A stretch of DNA of 64,000 nt from Notospermus geniculatus (lineage: Eukaryota > Nemertea > Pilidiophora > Heteronemertea > Lineidae). The notes below the pieces were generated by a model, which saw only the letters and a list, made by a program, of their open reading frames with translations, was not told the origin of the DNA and did not search any database. Both the position numbers and the translations under genes were made by a program. Position 1 is the stretch's first letter. Each line of letters starts with the position of its first letter. Positions 24,489 to 34,163 of this stretch are shown here, piece by piece. The DNA lies in NCBI GenBank assembly GCA_002633025.1, contig NMRB01000765.1, forward strand, positions 87,947-151,946. The letters are read 5' to 3'.

Positions 24489-24566
24489 GTTTCTGTGTAC
24501 CCTGTAGAACCGAGCTAGTGTATCGAGTTCGAAACTCACAAGCCATTCTACAGTGTACAAAGAAAC
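24489..24566 (+). ncRNA. mir-10: miR-10-family microRNA precursor hairpin
   Basis: The 5' arm carries TACCCTGTAGAACCGAG from 24498, and the likely mature product is 24498-24520. It is identical to the vertebrate miR-10b type through position 16, including the seed ACCCTGT, and differs at only three of 23 positions by my recall of that family. The 3' arm (GCCATTCTACAGTGTAC, ending at 24558) pairs with it. The lower stem continues as GTTTCT with AGAAAC (24489-24494 and 24561-24566). That gives arms of about 33 nt and a loop around ATCGAGTTCGAA. It lies on the same strand as both Hox genes. Family members repress Hox and other mRNAs through the Argonaute complex. The usual position is between Hox4 and Hox5, whereas here the upstream gene is Hox6-8 class. 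It could be a second, diverged miR-10 paralogue. Confidence 0.87.
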
Positions 24567-25024
24567 GTCGCTTCTTTCAACAATGAGACCAATGAAGGAA
24601 GGAAGGTGCAGAGGCAGTGGAAGGAACAAACGACAGAGGGAAAGAAGAGAAACGGCTGAAAAGGAAGAAAAACCCGAAGGATAGGATTGGAAAAATGTCA
24701 CCAACGAGGATAACATTTCGGCTTTTTGTTTTTTCGATCGAAATATAGTTTTTGTCAAATGGTGCACTTCCATCCGTTTTGCTACCATGCACCAGTAGAT
24801 GAAGTAGTGCATGTTGGAGTGCATTGTTCTCTGCACTTTCTGACAGTTTTCAAGTAGATCGTTGCGCTGTTGGTTCCTTTTCTTCGTTCCAGTTACTTAT
24901 CCCACGCCCAAATTGGTAGCTCTAGGCCTACGGGGATACTTTTAGGTCTTCAGCTTTCTTCATTTCGAGAGCTGGTTACCCACAGTTTTAGGTAAGCCCT
25001 GCAGCTTTTGAGTGTGTGTAAAAC

Positions 25025-25111
25025 AGGGTCCATATTCATAAATCCTTTGTTCAACACAAACGATTAAGCATCACACTTTGACTTAAGTATGTTCAGGAAT
25101 ATGGATCCAGG
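25025..25111. mobile_element. Decayed hairpin MITE
   Basis: It runs from AGGGTCCATATTCATAAATC to GAATATGGATCC, with TTTGTTCAACACAAACGATT inside. It is a decayed relative directly abutting the better copy at 25110-25226. Confidence 0.65.
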
Positions 25112-25226
25112 GCCCATATTCATAAAACTACTTAAGTCTAAGTGTGACACTTATCCTTTGTTCAACACAAAAGATACATGTAAGTATCACACTTAGACTT
25201 AAGTAGGTTTATGAATACGGACCCTG
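25110..25226. mobile_element. Hairpin MITE, GGGCCCATATTCATAAA family
   Basis: The arms are CTACTTAAGTCTAAGTGTGA and CACACTTAGACTTAAGTAGG, with ends GGGCCCATATTCATAAA and TTTATGAATACGGACCCTG. The right arm contains TACATGTA at 25175-25182 where the left arm has plain TA. Confidence 0.85.
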
Positions 25227-26124
25227 ATCTCCAAATAAATAAGTATTTAGTTTTTAGTGATGACAAGAGAAGGCCTATGATCTAGGTCTGTAGCAATTGC
25301 ATTTTCTGCAGTGATTTCTACATATTTCGTTAGGCTAGAAATAGGTGAGTCATGTAGGTAGAGCAAATATCAAAAAGACAATTATATTTTTAGTTGCACT
25401 TGTAAATTAAGTACCGTTACTTCTCTGCTTTAGCTATCTTTCATAGGTGTTGTTTGAGTTATTTGCCCAGCGATTCTTCCAATGTCAACAAGCAATTTAA
25501 CTCACCAACTACAGTTAGAGTTAGAGTTAGAGTCACGAAACGGTGAACTTGAATACCATTTTCGATGTGAAAAGAAATAGAAAAAAATGAACAGAATAAA
25601 CTAGTTTTCTGGAATCGTCAAATCTAGAATACTAGGCCCTACTTTGATATTACCAATCTATCTCAGAACCTTTTGCAGTTATATCCATTGTAGGATTACC
25701 ACCAACCTCAATACGCCATTAATTTAACATATTGTAATTATGCAGGCTGTGCTGGATGTTCAAACACAGCTTGCTTGTTATTTTCCACGCTAATATGTAG
25801 GCATTTTGTCACGTAGGCCTATATCTCGAGTCATTCAGTGCTCATAAATCGCAATGATGAGAATTCGAGCATATTTTGTTGTCATATTGATAACGACTTC
25901 AATCGATCTTTATATCCGTCTAGTTAAATATAGTGCATAACAGCCCAATAAGCATCATGTAGATTATCTAGGCTCGTAGTGATTGATCGTTCCTGTCATT
26001 TGTCCAAGGTGAGCTAGTGTAAAATATAGGCTGTTAAAAAAAGTGTATAGCGAAAGGTTTTTCAAGTAGTGTAGACGTACATTCTGATACTTAATAGACC
26101 AAAATCGCAATTGTAAAGTCACAC

Positions 26125-26665
26125 AGGCCTGGTCCGACCGCATAGAAGTCCGATAGTGCGACCGGTGCCTATCGGCAGTTGGTTGTAACGCATTTTCCCA
26201 ACTAAAGCCGAATCGGTTAATGTCGTCCTGGGTAACAGAAATATACCCAAGTTCAATGTCGTCCCACAAAACAATACCCTGGGTATAGTTCGATCTACAA
26301 AAGTATACCCAGGATTGGATACAGCACCTAAAGACGAGATTGTTCTCGCAAATGTCACATGACCACAAGAATGACAAGTCGAAGAACATGTTTTCAATTC
26401 ATGCATTTGTCACGAACATGCCGCCCAAGTACATGTATACGGCAGAAGTACCAATCGCGCGCAGTCCTGTTGATCACGCGAGATCCGTTCTTAACTCGTA
26501 CCTAGGTTCAAAACTACGGTGGTGGGTATACCTTTGTAGAACGTACTATACCAAGGGTATACTTTGTGAGACGACATTGAACCTGGTTATTTCTGTTATA
26601 CCCAGGACGACATTAACCCGTTAGGCATCCAAAGCACTATCGGATTTTCTGTGCGGTCGGGCCTG
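26125..26665. mobile_element. Foldback element, about 540 bp, GGTCGGCC-type ends
   Basis: GGTCCGACCGCATAGAAGTC with CGATAG on the left matches CTATCGGATT..GCGGTCGGGCC on the right. The inner arms include AATGTCGTCCTGGGTA with its complement, and AGTATACCCAGG. It shares its end theme with the shorter element at 28786-28914. Confidence 0.75.
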
Positions 26666-27205
26666 GCTTGCTGGCCAATAGCTCCTCTAGCTCCTCCAAC
26701 ATTATCATATCGAAAGCGTCAGTGTCAGGACTTCCATTCGAAGATATCAACAGCAATGCAGACCATCATCAACAGGAGAAGCTGGACTCCGGCAATGCCA
26801 AACCTCTGTGACCTTACATCTGCGATTTTGCTGTATGTGGTAACGAAATTTGATATATACATTAATTTACAGTATTTTGTAACATCACACAGAACCATCC
26901 CACTGTTGGTGCAAGATGATACCACATGTAGGCTACATCATAAGCATTTGTATGGATCATTCAGAAAGAAAATCCGATTACGTTTCCCACAGGCATGACA
27001 GGCAATCCGAGTGAAATCGACTGTTGGACTATCAGAATATGCATTGGCGGCAGAACGTCCTCTGTATTCGATTTGACGGAGGTCACCTTCAGCTACCTTC
27101 ACCCATACCGAGGATTAGAGAGTGCTAAAGGTGCGAAGGACGGGATTTTCTTCGGTTTCAAAGGCATCAGACAACAGGAACGTTGTTACAGAAGCGTATA
27201 ATAGT

Positions 27206-27752
27206 GAGGTTTCGCAAATCTGACGAAACACGAAGTACGAAATACGAAATTGGACTTCATTTCCATGACGTAATGTATTTCAGGAGATGGTTGGTTCCAC
27301 AAATATCGCCTGCTGCAAGAGCGTCTTTTAGCTTGTGACGTTAGATCGATAGAGTTACGGTGTACTTTGAAATTTTTCTTTCGTTTCCACTTCGTAATTT
27401 ATCTTTCGTTTCCACTTCGTATCTACGAAGTGGAAATTTTAAAATTCAAGATGCACCATGGCACTCTCGGTCCTGTATCATATGCTAAAAGACGCACTGG
27501 CAGCAGGGACATTTTGCGGTACCAACCATCTCCAGAAATACTTTAGGTCATGGAAATGAAGTGAATAGGGAGGTTGAGATCAGCGACTTATCACGGAATC
27601 TTATACGTATATGGATCGAAATGTTCACAGAATTTGTCCTCGTTGTACAGAATTCTATCCGTATACGTATGAGAATCCGTGATAAGTCGCTGATCTCAAC
27701 CTCCCTAATTTCGTATTTCGTACTTCGTGTTTCGTCAGATTTGCGAAACCTC
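27206..27752. mobile_element. Foldback element carrying a nested MITE
   Basis: GAGGTTTCGCAAATCTGACG with AAACACGAAGTACGAAATAC on the left is inverted on the right. Inner arms include GGAGATGGTTGGT and ACCAACCATCTCC. A second MITE (27567-27706) splits the right arm. The outer element is therefore older. Confidence 0.85.
27567..27706. mobile_element. Nested MITE, AGGGAGGTTGAGATCAGCGA family
   Basis: The ends are AGGGAGGTTGAGATCAGCGA with CTTATCACGG, and the complement ending CAACCTCCCT. The inner part has TATACGTAT palindromic motifs. The second family member is at 28273-28567. Confidence 0.85.
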
Positions 27753-28272
27753 GCAGCTTTCCGAAATTCGAACTAAGTGGCGGATCAAGCATTGCCTGAA
27801 CGGGGTCGTCGTGGATTTCAGCAGGGACCAAGCCTGATGAGAGTAGGCCTACGCCCAGGTGTCGGGGAGACCAAACCTAATTCTTCGAAGAAGGTCCAAG
27901 GCCAAGGTACCAAGGCCACTTGACCAAATTTCTGCCTTTAGATATCTTGGAAGCGTAAAACGGGAGCGGAGATCATTGGTGATGCCACTGATCAGACCAT
28001 GTTCTTGGAATAATACCTTTGCAGGACGAAGGCCAACTGGCCAATTTAGACCTCCTCAGACATCTTCTTAGCAATTCTACTACCTCATATGAGCATAATG
28101 GTCGTAATGCCTGAATATTTGGCGATAAAAGAGACCATCTTCTGTGTTCATAAAAGTGTAATGACCTTCGAAGACGGAGAGGACATTCCCATTCTGATTG
28201 GTTGAGAGAGATAGGCTTCAATTACCATATTGGTAACATTGTCTGAGATCATTTCATCTTGTTTGACAGTAT

Positions 28273-28567
28273 AGGGAGGTTGAGATCAGCGACTTATCAG
28301 GATCCTTATACGTATACGCATAGAATTCTGTGCAAGGAGGACACATTTTGTGTCCATTTCGATCCGTATACGTATAAGGATCCGTAATACGAAGGTTTAG
28401 AAATCAAACGATAAACGTAAACTTTACGACAACGTTATTTTTCATACTACACAATTAACCAGATTTTATATTGCCTTTTCGGTACAAAAATAACGTTGTC
28501 GTTAACATTTACGTTTCTCGTTTGATTTCTAAACCTCCCTAATACGTCGCTGATCTTAACCTCCTTA
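28273..28567. mobile_element. Second AGGGAGGTTGAG MITE, itself interrupted
   Basis: The outer ends are AGGGAGGTTGAGATCAGCGA and TCGCTGATCTTAACCTCC. From about 28393 to 28540 another hairpin (AGGTTTAGAAATCAAACG and CGTTTGATTTCTAAACCT) interrupts the right half. Confidence 0.8.
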
Positions 28568-28785
28568 CTATCGACCAAACGTACACTAACTCTCGTTCAT
28601 CCTATCAGAATCATCGGAAGCCTTGTCCATTTCACCTGAACTTGCAAAGAAAATCTGTACATTTCACACTACAACCGATGAAGAATTGGATACAGCTGAG
28701 CTGAAATCAACGACGTAAAAAGATTTCCTTTGATCTCCTTAATGTGGTCGACGATTCGATATTAATCAATACAGAGTATTACAGT

Positions 28786-28914
28786 CCTGGGCCGACCGAA
28801 TCGAAACTCCGATAGCACTAACAGTGGCTAACAGAGAGGTATGCAATGCCTTTTACCATTACAGAGTTTGTTAGGCCATGTTAGTGCCATCGGAGTTTCG
28901 ATTCGGTCGGCCCT
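28786..28914. mobile_element. Hairpin MITE, CGAATCGAAACTCCGAT arms
   Basis: GGGCCGACCGAATCGAAACT with CCGATAGCACTAAC on the left is inverted on the right as GTTAGTGCCATCGG and AGTTTCGATTCGGTCGGCCC. About 129 bp, non-coding. Confidence 0.85.
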
Positions 28915-29083
28915 GCCGTATCGATAAGATTGGAAACCAACCTAAAACATGCGTGTGAATTGGTTGGCAGAATGCACACGACGAACCACTTGAGTGCATA
29001 TACATGATACAGCAGATTTTAGTGTCGCCAGTAATAGGTATACATGGATTCTCCTGTGCATATGGGATGGATTATGCCTTTCT

Positions 29084-29239
29084 AGGGCCGTATTTAGCGG
29101 GGGGCAGTTGCCCCCCAGAGGCAACCAAAAAACGTGGTTCTCATGCAGATTTTGGGCAAAAAACGGAGAAAAGTCTTCGCCCCACCCCCCGAGAGGCTTT
29201 TGCCCCCCCCTCCAGGACCAAAAAGCTAAATACGGCCCT
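29084..29239. mobile_element. Foldback MITE, AGGGCCGTATTTAGC family, copy 3
   Basis: The ends are AGGGCCGTATTTAGCGGGG and AAAGCTAAATACGGCCCT. It shares GATTTTGGGCAAAAAACGG with the 18125-18266 copy. Confidence 0.85.
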
Positions 29240-29303
29240 GCTTTCTCTTGGAGAACACCTCATTCCACAAGCTGCATCTTGAACCGTCAAGGGTTCATAT
29301 CGC

Positions 29304-29523
29304 TAGGCCTTCGGACTACAGTCCATCTACGTGAGCAGGTGTAACGGTACAGAGTGTCCCCCTGTAAAAAGTGTCCACTTCTATTGTTGAATGACGGAAT
29401 AAGCGGCGTGACTATAGAAAACCAATCCCTAGAGATTAGAATGTAACAAAAGGATCTTTTGTTCCTGGGACAGTTTTTCCTGGGGACATTCTTTCCCTTT
29501 ACACCTGGACTGTAGTCCGAAGG
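29304..29523. mobile_element. Nested pair of MITEs
   Basis: The outer hairpin has AGGCCTTCGGACTACAGTCC and its complement ACTGTAGTCCGAAGG. The inner element, 29336-29508, has CAGGTGTAAC and TTACACCTG ends with AGTGTCCCCCTGTAAAAAGT. A second copy of the inner element is at 33596-33763. Confidence 0.8.
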
Positions 29524-30115
29524 AGAAGTGACCGTAGGACTTGATAGTTCAAGATGACAAGCTGATGGCAAAAAGAATGAATGACTTTATACCTCGTCCA
29601 AATATCGACAAGGGACAACGAGAGCTTGGTTGAATCGGGTGATATCAAACATTATACTGAAAGTATTTCAATTGATTGTATGAAGGTTGACGGAACGCGT
29701 GAATTCGGTTTCCCACCGCGGCCACTTATTGCAGACTACATTTCGTTGCCTTTTTTCGACGACTTTTGAGATGCCCCTAAGCGAAACCAGAACAGCACAA
29801 ATCAGACGCAGAGAATATCTAATCTAAATCAGTAGCTTTCTTAATAAAACCAGCCTTCATTGCACTTTGGGTATGAGTACAATGTACTCTAAGGTGGCGA
29901 GTCAAGGGCGCGGCAGATATTGGCATATGGGGCGAAGAAATCACGACTGCAACTAATAAAGGGAATGGTGTGGAATCCTTCGGCAGGTGATGAGGGACGA
30001 AAGAAGGCAGTTTATGAGAAGTACATTTGACCTTGAGCTTGACAGTCGACAGTTGATTTCACAGATGCTGCAGTTTGAAACGTTTTTAAAGGTACCATAT
30101 CGACGTTCAGATAAG

Positions 30116-30147
30116 TCAGGGTTAGGGTTTGGGTCAGGGTTAGGGGG
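30116..30147. repeat. Short interstitial telomere-like tract
   Basis: TCAGGGTTAGGGTTTGGGTC followed by AGGGTTAGGGGG: degenerate GGGTTA units, too short to mean more than a chance or repair-derived tract. Confidence 0.5.
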
Positions 30148-30179
30148 TGACATTAGACCTTAGACGAAAAGTCTGTTCA

Positions 30180-31115
30180 TGTACATGTACAGTCTTTGAC
30201 AAAAGTTTATCTCCACCTGATACCTTGGATACATGTATTTCAAATTATTAGTGGGCCAATTTTAACAAGGTTTGTTCCGCATGAAAGTATTGTTGGTCAT
30301 ATTTCTACATCAAAATTGTGGATATCTGGAAATATCATAATTATGTAAGAGCTCACCAGAAAAAAACACCAAAAATCAACGTTTTTTGTAATTTTTGTCA
30401 CTTTGGTTGCAGCTTTGATGAAGTGGAACCTTGTAAAGACTTTGCGATTTTTTTTCATCAAAATCTGTTGAGTGGTTGCTGAGATACTTGAGATTATCAA
30501 AATGTTGATAATTTAAAAATTTCCAATTTTTCACAAAATGTTGATATCAGTAGACAGAGCTCACCTAAAAAGGTAGAAGTATGAAGTTTTGGAACTTTTA
30601 GCGCAAACTAGTTAGTAATTAAACATGTTTTTCAAAATATCAACATTGTGATATTTTGAAAAATATGCAATATTTCTGCCCAAATAACGCAAAAAGTCCC
30701 GGCATTTTGTTAACCCATATTCTGAGGTTAGCTTTATCTAATGGCATAAAAATTTTCTGAAAAGCAGGAAAATCTCAAATTATCAAACGTTTGATAATCT
30801 CAAATATCTCAGCAACCACTCAACATACATGTATTTTGATGAAACAAAGCCCCAAATCCTTAGAAAGTTCCACTCTATCAAAACTGCAACAAAAGTCACA
30901 ATAAATTACTTAATAAAAAAGTGGATTTTTGATGTTTTTTTCTGGTGTGCTATTACACAATTATGATATTTCCAAATATCCAAAATTTTGATGCAGAAAT
31001 ATGACCAACAATATATACTTTCATTTGGAACAAACCGTGTTAAAATTGGCCCAGCAGCATTTGAAATATTCAAGGTATCGGTGGAGATAAACTTTTGTCA
31101 ACGACTGTACATGTA
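30180..31115. mobile_element. Long foldback element, about 935 bp
   Basis: Left (TTTGACAAAAGTTTATCTCC, GGGCCAATTTTAACA) and right (TGTTAAAATTGGCCC, GGAGATAAACTTTTGTCAAC) arms pair over several hundred bases. Both outer ends carry TACATGTACAGTC. A 240-bp deleted relative is at 44721-44962. No coding capacity is visible. Inner arm positions 30230 and 30826 carry TACATGTA where the opposite arm has TA or GA. Confidence 0.85.
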
Positions 31116-31476
31116 CTGGATGCGCTTTTCTCGAAAAACATTCGACGAATTGCATGCAGCGGACGGTACGTCCAGGTTCGATTCCCGTCGTGGTGACTGC
31201 GATACTGGGCGTATCCATCTGCCCATGAAACTCGCAATACAGGATGAAAAAAAATACGTTACACCCGATGACCTCAAACATCTCCCTTGTTTGTGCTGCG
31301 GTAAAATATGTTCTGTAATGGCTTGTTTGTATGTTACTGTAGCATTATAATGATGCGGCTATTGCGTGCCTGGACTAAAAGACAAACACAGTAAATCCCC
31401 ATGGCATGTGTAACGGCTTAACCAAATCTAATGGTGATTCTGGACTGGTTGGGCTGGCGGCATCAGGCGAAGCTTC

Positions 31477-31781
31477 NNNNNNNNNNNNNNNNNNNNNNNN
31501 NNNNNNNNNNNNNNNNNNNNNNNNNNNNNNNNNNNNNNNNNNNNNNNNNNNNNNNNNNNNNNNNNNNNNNNNNNNNNNNNNNNNNNNNNNNNNNNNNNNN
31601 NNNNNNNNNNNNNNNNNNNNNNNNNNNNNNNNNNNNNNNNNNNNNNNNNNNNNNNNNNNNNNNNNNNNNNNNNNNNNNNNNNNNNNNNNNNNNNNNNNNN
31701 NNNNNNNNNNNNNNNNNNNNNNNNNNNNNNNNNNNNNNNNNNNNNNNNNNNNNNNNNNNNNNNNNNNNNNNNNNNNNNNNN
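31477..31781. other. Assembly gap, 305 unknown bases
   Basis: A run of N. The frames that cross it are meaningless. The right edge starts with seven Gs. Confidence 0.99.
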
Positions 31782-31875
31782 GGGGGGGCACTGATCAACA
31801 TGTCTTTCTGTATTTGAGTGTCCGCCGAACAATAAAGTGGGCATTGTCATACAGGGGGCATTCTCTTACATTACA

Positions 31876-32129
31876 CCGGTCCCAACATAGCTCAAAGATA
31901 AGGGACCGGTATTGCCTGATGTAACGACGCAGTTGATTGGCTAGCTCTTTTTGCATTTGAATTTGTAACGTCGCAGTTGATTGGTTAGCTATTTTGGGAT
32001 GTGAGGTAAGTAAGCCATTTCTCAGTACTGAGGGGAGTCCTCTGTGACGTCATAACATGGCAGCTTTCTGCCAAGTATGGCCGCCCAATACCGGTCCCTT
32101 TCTCCGTCGGAGCTATTTTGGGACCGGGT
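31876..32129. mobile_element. Foldback element with ACCGGTCCC ends
   Basis: ACCGGTCCCAACATAGCTC and AAGGGACCGGTATT on the left correspond to AATACCGGTCCCTTT and GAGCTATTTTGGGACCGGGT on the right. GTCGCAGTTGATTGG occurs as a direct repeat inside (near 31929 and 31969). Confidence 0.75.
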
Positions 32130-32277
32130 ACCAGTCTACTCTGCTGCTTGCATAAAGAAGCGTTGTGGTCAGTGCATAGCTACAAGAAGAAAGAACGACA
32201 CAATATTCGAGATACCTGTCGATGAGGATGTAGAAGTGTGGATTGGTCAACGTGTGGATTAGTCAACGGTACTGCAG

Positions 32278-32834
32278 CTTAAAGCTGAACGCATGAATAA
32301 AACCAAGGCCACGCCCGTTTAAAAAAACGCCGCGCGCCACAGCGCGGGCAGTACCTGAACTAACCTGGGACATCCGCCATGTTTTAGTGGACGCCAATTT
32401 TTCAGTGTATGATAGTTGTTTCAGGCCTAGACGTCAAATCAGCTTCTCTAATATTTGTTTTATTACACCTTTTCCGCCATTTCACGAGATATGAGCGTGT
32501 CTTCCGTTTGGAATTAGGCAAGACTGAAGCCTACTGTCTGTAGATTTAGCCTGTACATACCGATGGCCTACACGGGCTTCTGGTATGTAGGCCTACAACG
32601 TACATGCACATGTACTTACAGCGTTTTCAGCTATGACTGCCACTTGTTGGTGGACAGGACGCAAATAAGGTGCTGCCACCTACATGCTTGGGTACTCTAT
32701 CATGTTTGGAGTCCCACTAAAACATGGCGGATGTCCCAGGTTATTTCAGGTACATGTACTGCCCGCGTTGTCGCGCGCGGCGTTTTTTTTAAACGTGCGT
32801 GGCCTTGGTTTTATGCATACAGTTCAGCTTTAAG
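32278..32834. mobile_element. Foldback element, 557 bp
   Basis: CTTAAAGCTGAACGCATGAA and TAAAACCAAGGCCACGC open the left arm. The right arm ends GCGTGGCCTTGGTTTTATGC and CAGCTTTAAG. AACCTGGGACATCCGCCATG is inverted in the right arm. The right arm contains TACATGTA (32751-32758) where the left has TA (32352-32353). The long plus-strand open frame here is within this structure. Confidence 0.9.
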
Positions 32835-32870
32835 AGGGACAACACAGTGATGTTCCCAGCACCTTGGGGA

Positions 32871-33322
32871 GCCACGGTGGTGTGGTGGTTCGGGTCTCCG
32901 ACAAGCGGTCAGAGGGGCCTAGGTTCGAATCCCACTGGGCATGAGACTTTGGACAAGTCTCTTTGCCTCACTGGCCTCTCTCCACCCAGGTCTATAAATG
33001 GGTACAGGTGTAATAGAATCTAATGTCCCCAGATATGTGATGTCCCCCTACAATACATTTACGGATTAAGCGGCACCATTCAGTTGGGCTCTAGAGAGAC
33101 CAAGACCCTTAATCCTATGACAAACAATACAGGGGGACATCAGGAAGACGGGAGCATTACATAGATTCTATCACACCGGTCGGAAATGCTCAGTTTTTAG
33201 CGCTGAATGAGCAGCCGGCATCTGAGTTCTACTGAAAAGTTTCAGGATAGACTGGGTTAAAGTGTAAAGTCGGATGATAACCTCTACCATTGTTGATATC
33301 AGACTATAAACCTTGACTTTAA
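32871..33322 (+). mobile_element. tRNA-derived SINE, interrupted copy
   Basis: The tRNA-like head GCCACGGTGGTGTGGTGGTT contains a pol III A-box-like stretch, and GGTTCGAATCCC is a B box. The body is GACAAGTCTCTTTGCCTCAC..ATAAATGGGTAC. The rest (GGTCGGAAATGCTC..CAGACTATAAACC) resumes only after a 172-bp MITE (33006-33177), as shown by the uninterrupted copy at 63044-63317. Confidence 0.88.
33006..33177. mobile_element. MITE inserted in the SINE
   Basis: The ends are AGGTGTAATAGAATCTAATG and CATAGATTCTATCACACC. It interrupts the SINE between GGGTAC and GGTCGG. It resembles the 29336-29508 and 33596-33763 elements (GTCCCCC.. interior). Confidence 0.85.
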
Positions 33323-33548
33323 CTTCAAACATTAACCTTTAGTATGAGAAGAAATAGACAAGATTGGTGCAGTACAAGAAACATCCGTCACAGGGCCATT
33401 TTTCCACAGGGTCATCTTTCCTATTACAACCGATTAACTTGAAGCAGTCGTGTTCATTCGACGGAGGGGACAAGGTGGGTGAACTAGATGAACACTTGAA
33501 TACATTACATTGACGTCAAGGAAGTTAAGTTCCTGTAAGAAAACAGAT

Positions 33549-33900
33549 AGAAAACAAAGTCGTCTCCAAACTTCGCAAATGTTCGACACCAACATGTGTT
33601 ACAGTAAAGAATGTCCCCCTGTAAAAAGTGTCCGCTTCTATTGTTCAATGATGGATTAAGGTGCATGGCTATAGAAACCAATCACCGGAGATTAGAATGT
33701 TACAATAGGATCTTTTGTTGCTGGGACAGTTTTTCCTGGGGACATTCTTTCCTTTCACACCTGTATGACCGGGGTCTTCCTCAGGCACTTCCTAGTAGAG
33801 ATCCCCACTTCTGGGATCTCTACTAGAAAGTGCCTGAGGAAGACCCCAGTTGGGGTCGAAAATTTGCGAAGTTTGGAGACGACTTAATGTTTTCTATCAT
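33549..33900. mobile_element. Foldback element with a nested MITE in its left arm
   Basis: The outer arms are GTCGTCTCCAAACTTCGCAA and TTTGCGAAGTTTGGAGACGA, with GTCTTCCTCAGGCACTT and AAGTGCCTGAGGAAGAC further in. The inner MITE (33596-33763, GTGTTACAG..CACACCTG) splits the left arm; another copy of it lies at 29336-29508. Confidence 0.8.
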
Positions 33901-33938
33901 TTTGTGTGCCGTTTTTTGTGCTCTCTGTTGGATATATA

Positions 33939-34161
33939 CTCTAAATTCCCACTTACCTGCCCCATTCCTAGGAAAAAATGACTATCTGGAGTTGAAGATA
34001 AGGGTGCATGTGGGGGTGTGGTCAGAAACAGTAATGTCCTGTCCACTTACTTGTCCCACTCCCGAGCCTGGCAAAGAATGACAGCGGTGCGATATCATCA
34101 ACTTAGGATTTGGTCATTTTTTCCCAGTTCAGGAATGGGACAGGTAAGTGGGAATTTAGAG
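33939..34161. mobile_element. MITE, CTCTAAATTCCCACTTACC family, copy 2
   Basis: It has the same ends and interior as 16572-16798, flanked by TA (33937-33938 and 34162-34163). Confidence 0.85.
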
Positions 34162-34163
34162 TA

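Noticed and set aside
14742-24489. Gene pair read as Hox5 and Hox4 so that mir-10 would be in its usual place
   Set aside because: The complete homeodomain has GRQTYTR and TERQIKIW of the Hox6-8 class, not the KR(S/A)RTAYTR of Hox4/5. The second gene's N-terminus is not Hox4-like.
24010-24586. Three overlapping plus-strand frames with a repetitive protein
   Set aside because: All arise from the 52-bp tandem repeat, whose length is not a multiple of three. The last one also runs into the miRNA hairpin.
30116-30147. Telomere fusion or internal telomere
   Set aside because: It has only a few degenerate GGGTTA units, far too short to infer a fusion.
31165-31195. GGTTCGATTCCCGTCGTGG, a B-box-like motif near a foldback edge
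   Set aside because: No matching A box or cloverleaf could be found upstream, so a tRNA or SINE call is not supported.
31375-31924. Long frames crossing the N run
   Set aside because: They consist mostly of unknown bases.
32871-32945. Possible tRNA gene with a good B box
   Set aside because: The sequence continues into a shared non-tRNA body and occurs three times in the window, so it is a tRNA-derived SINE.
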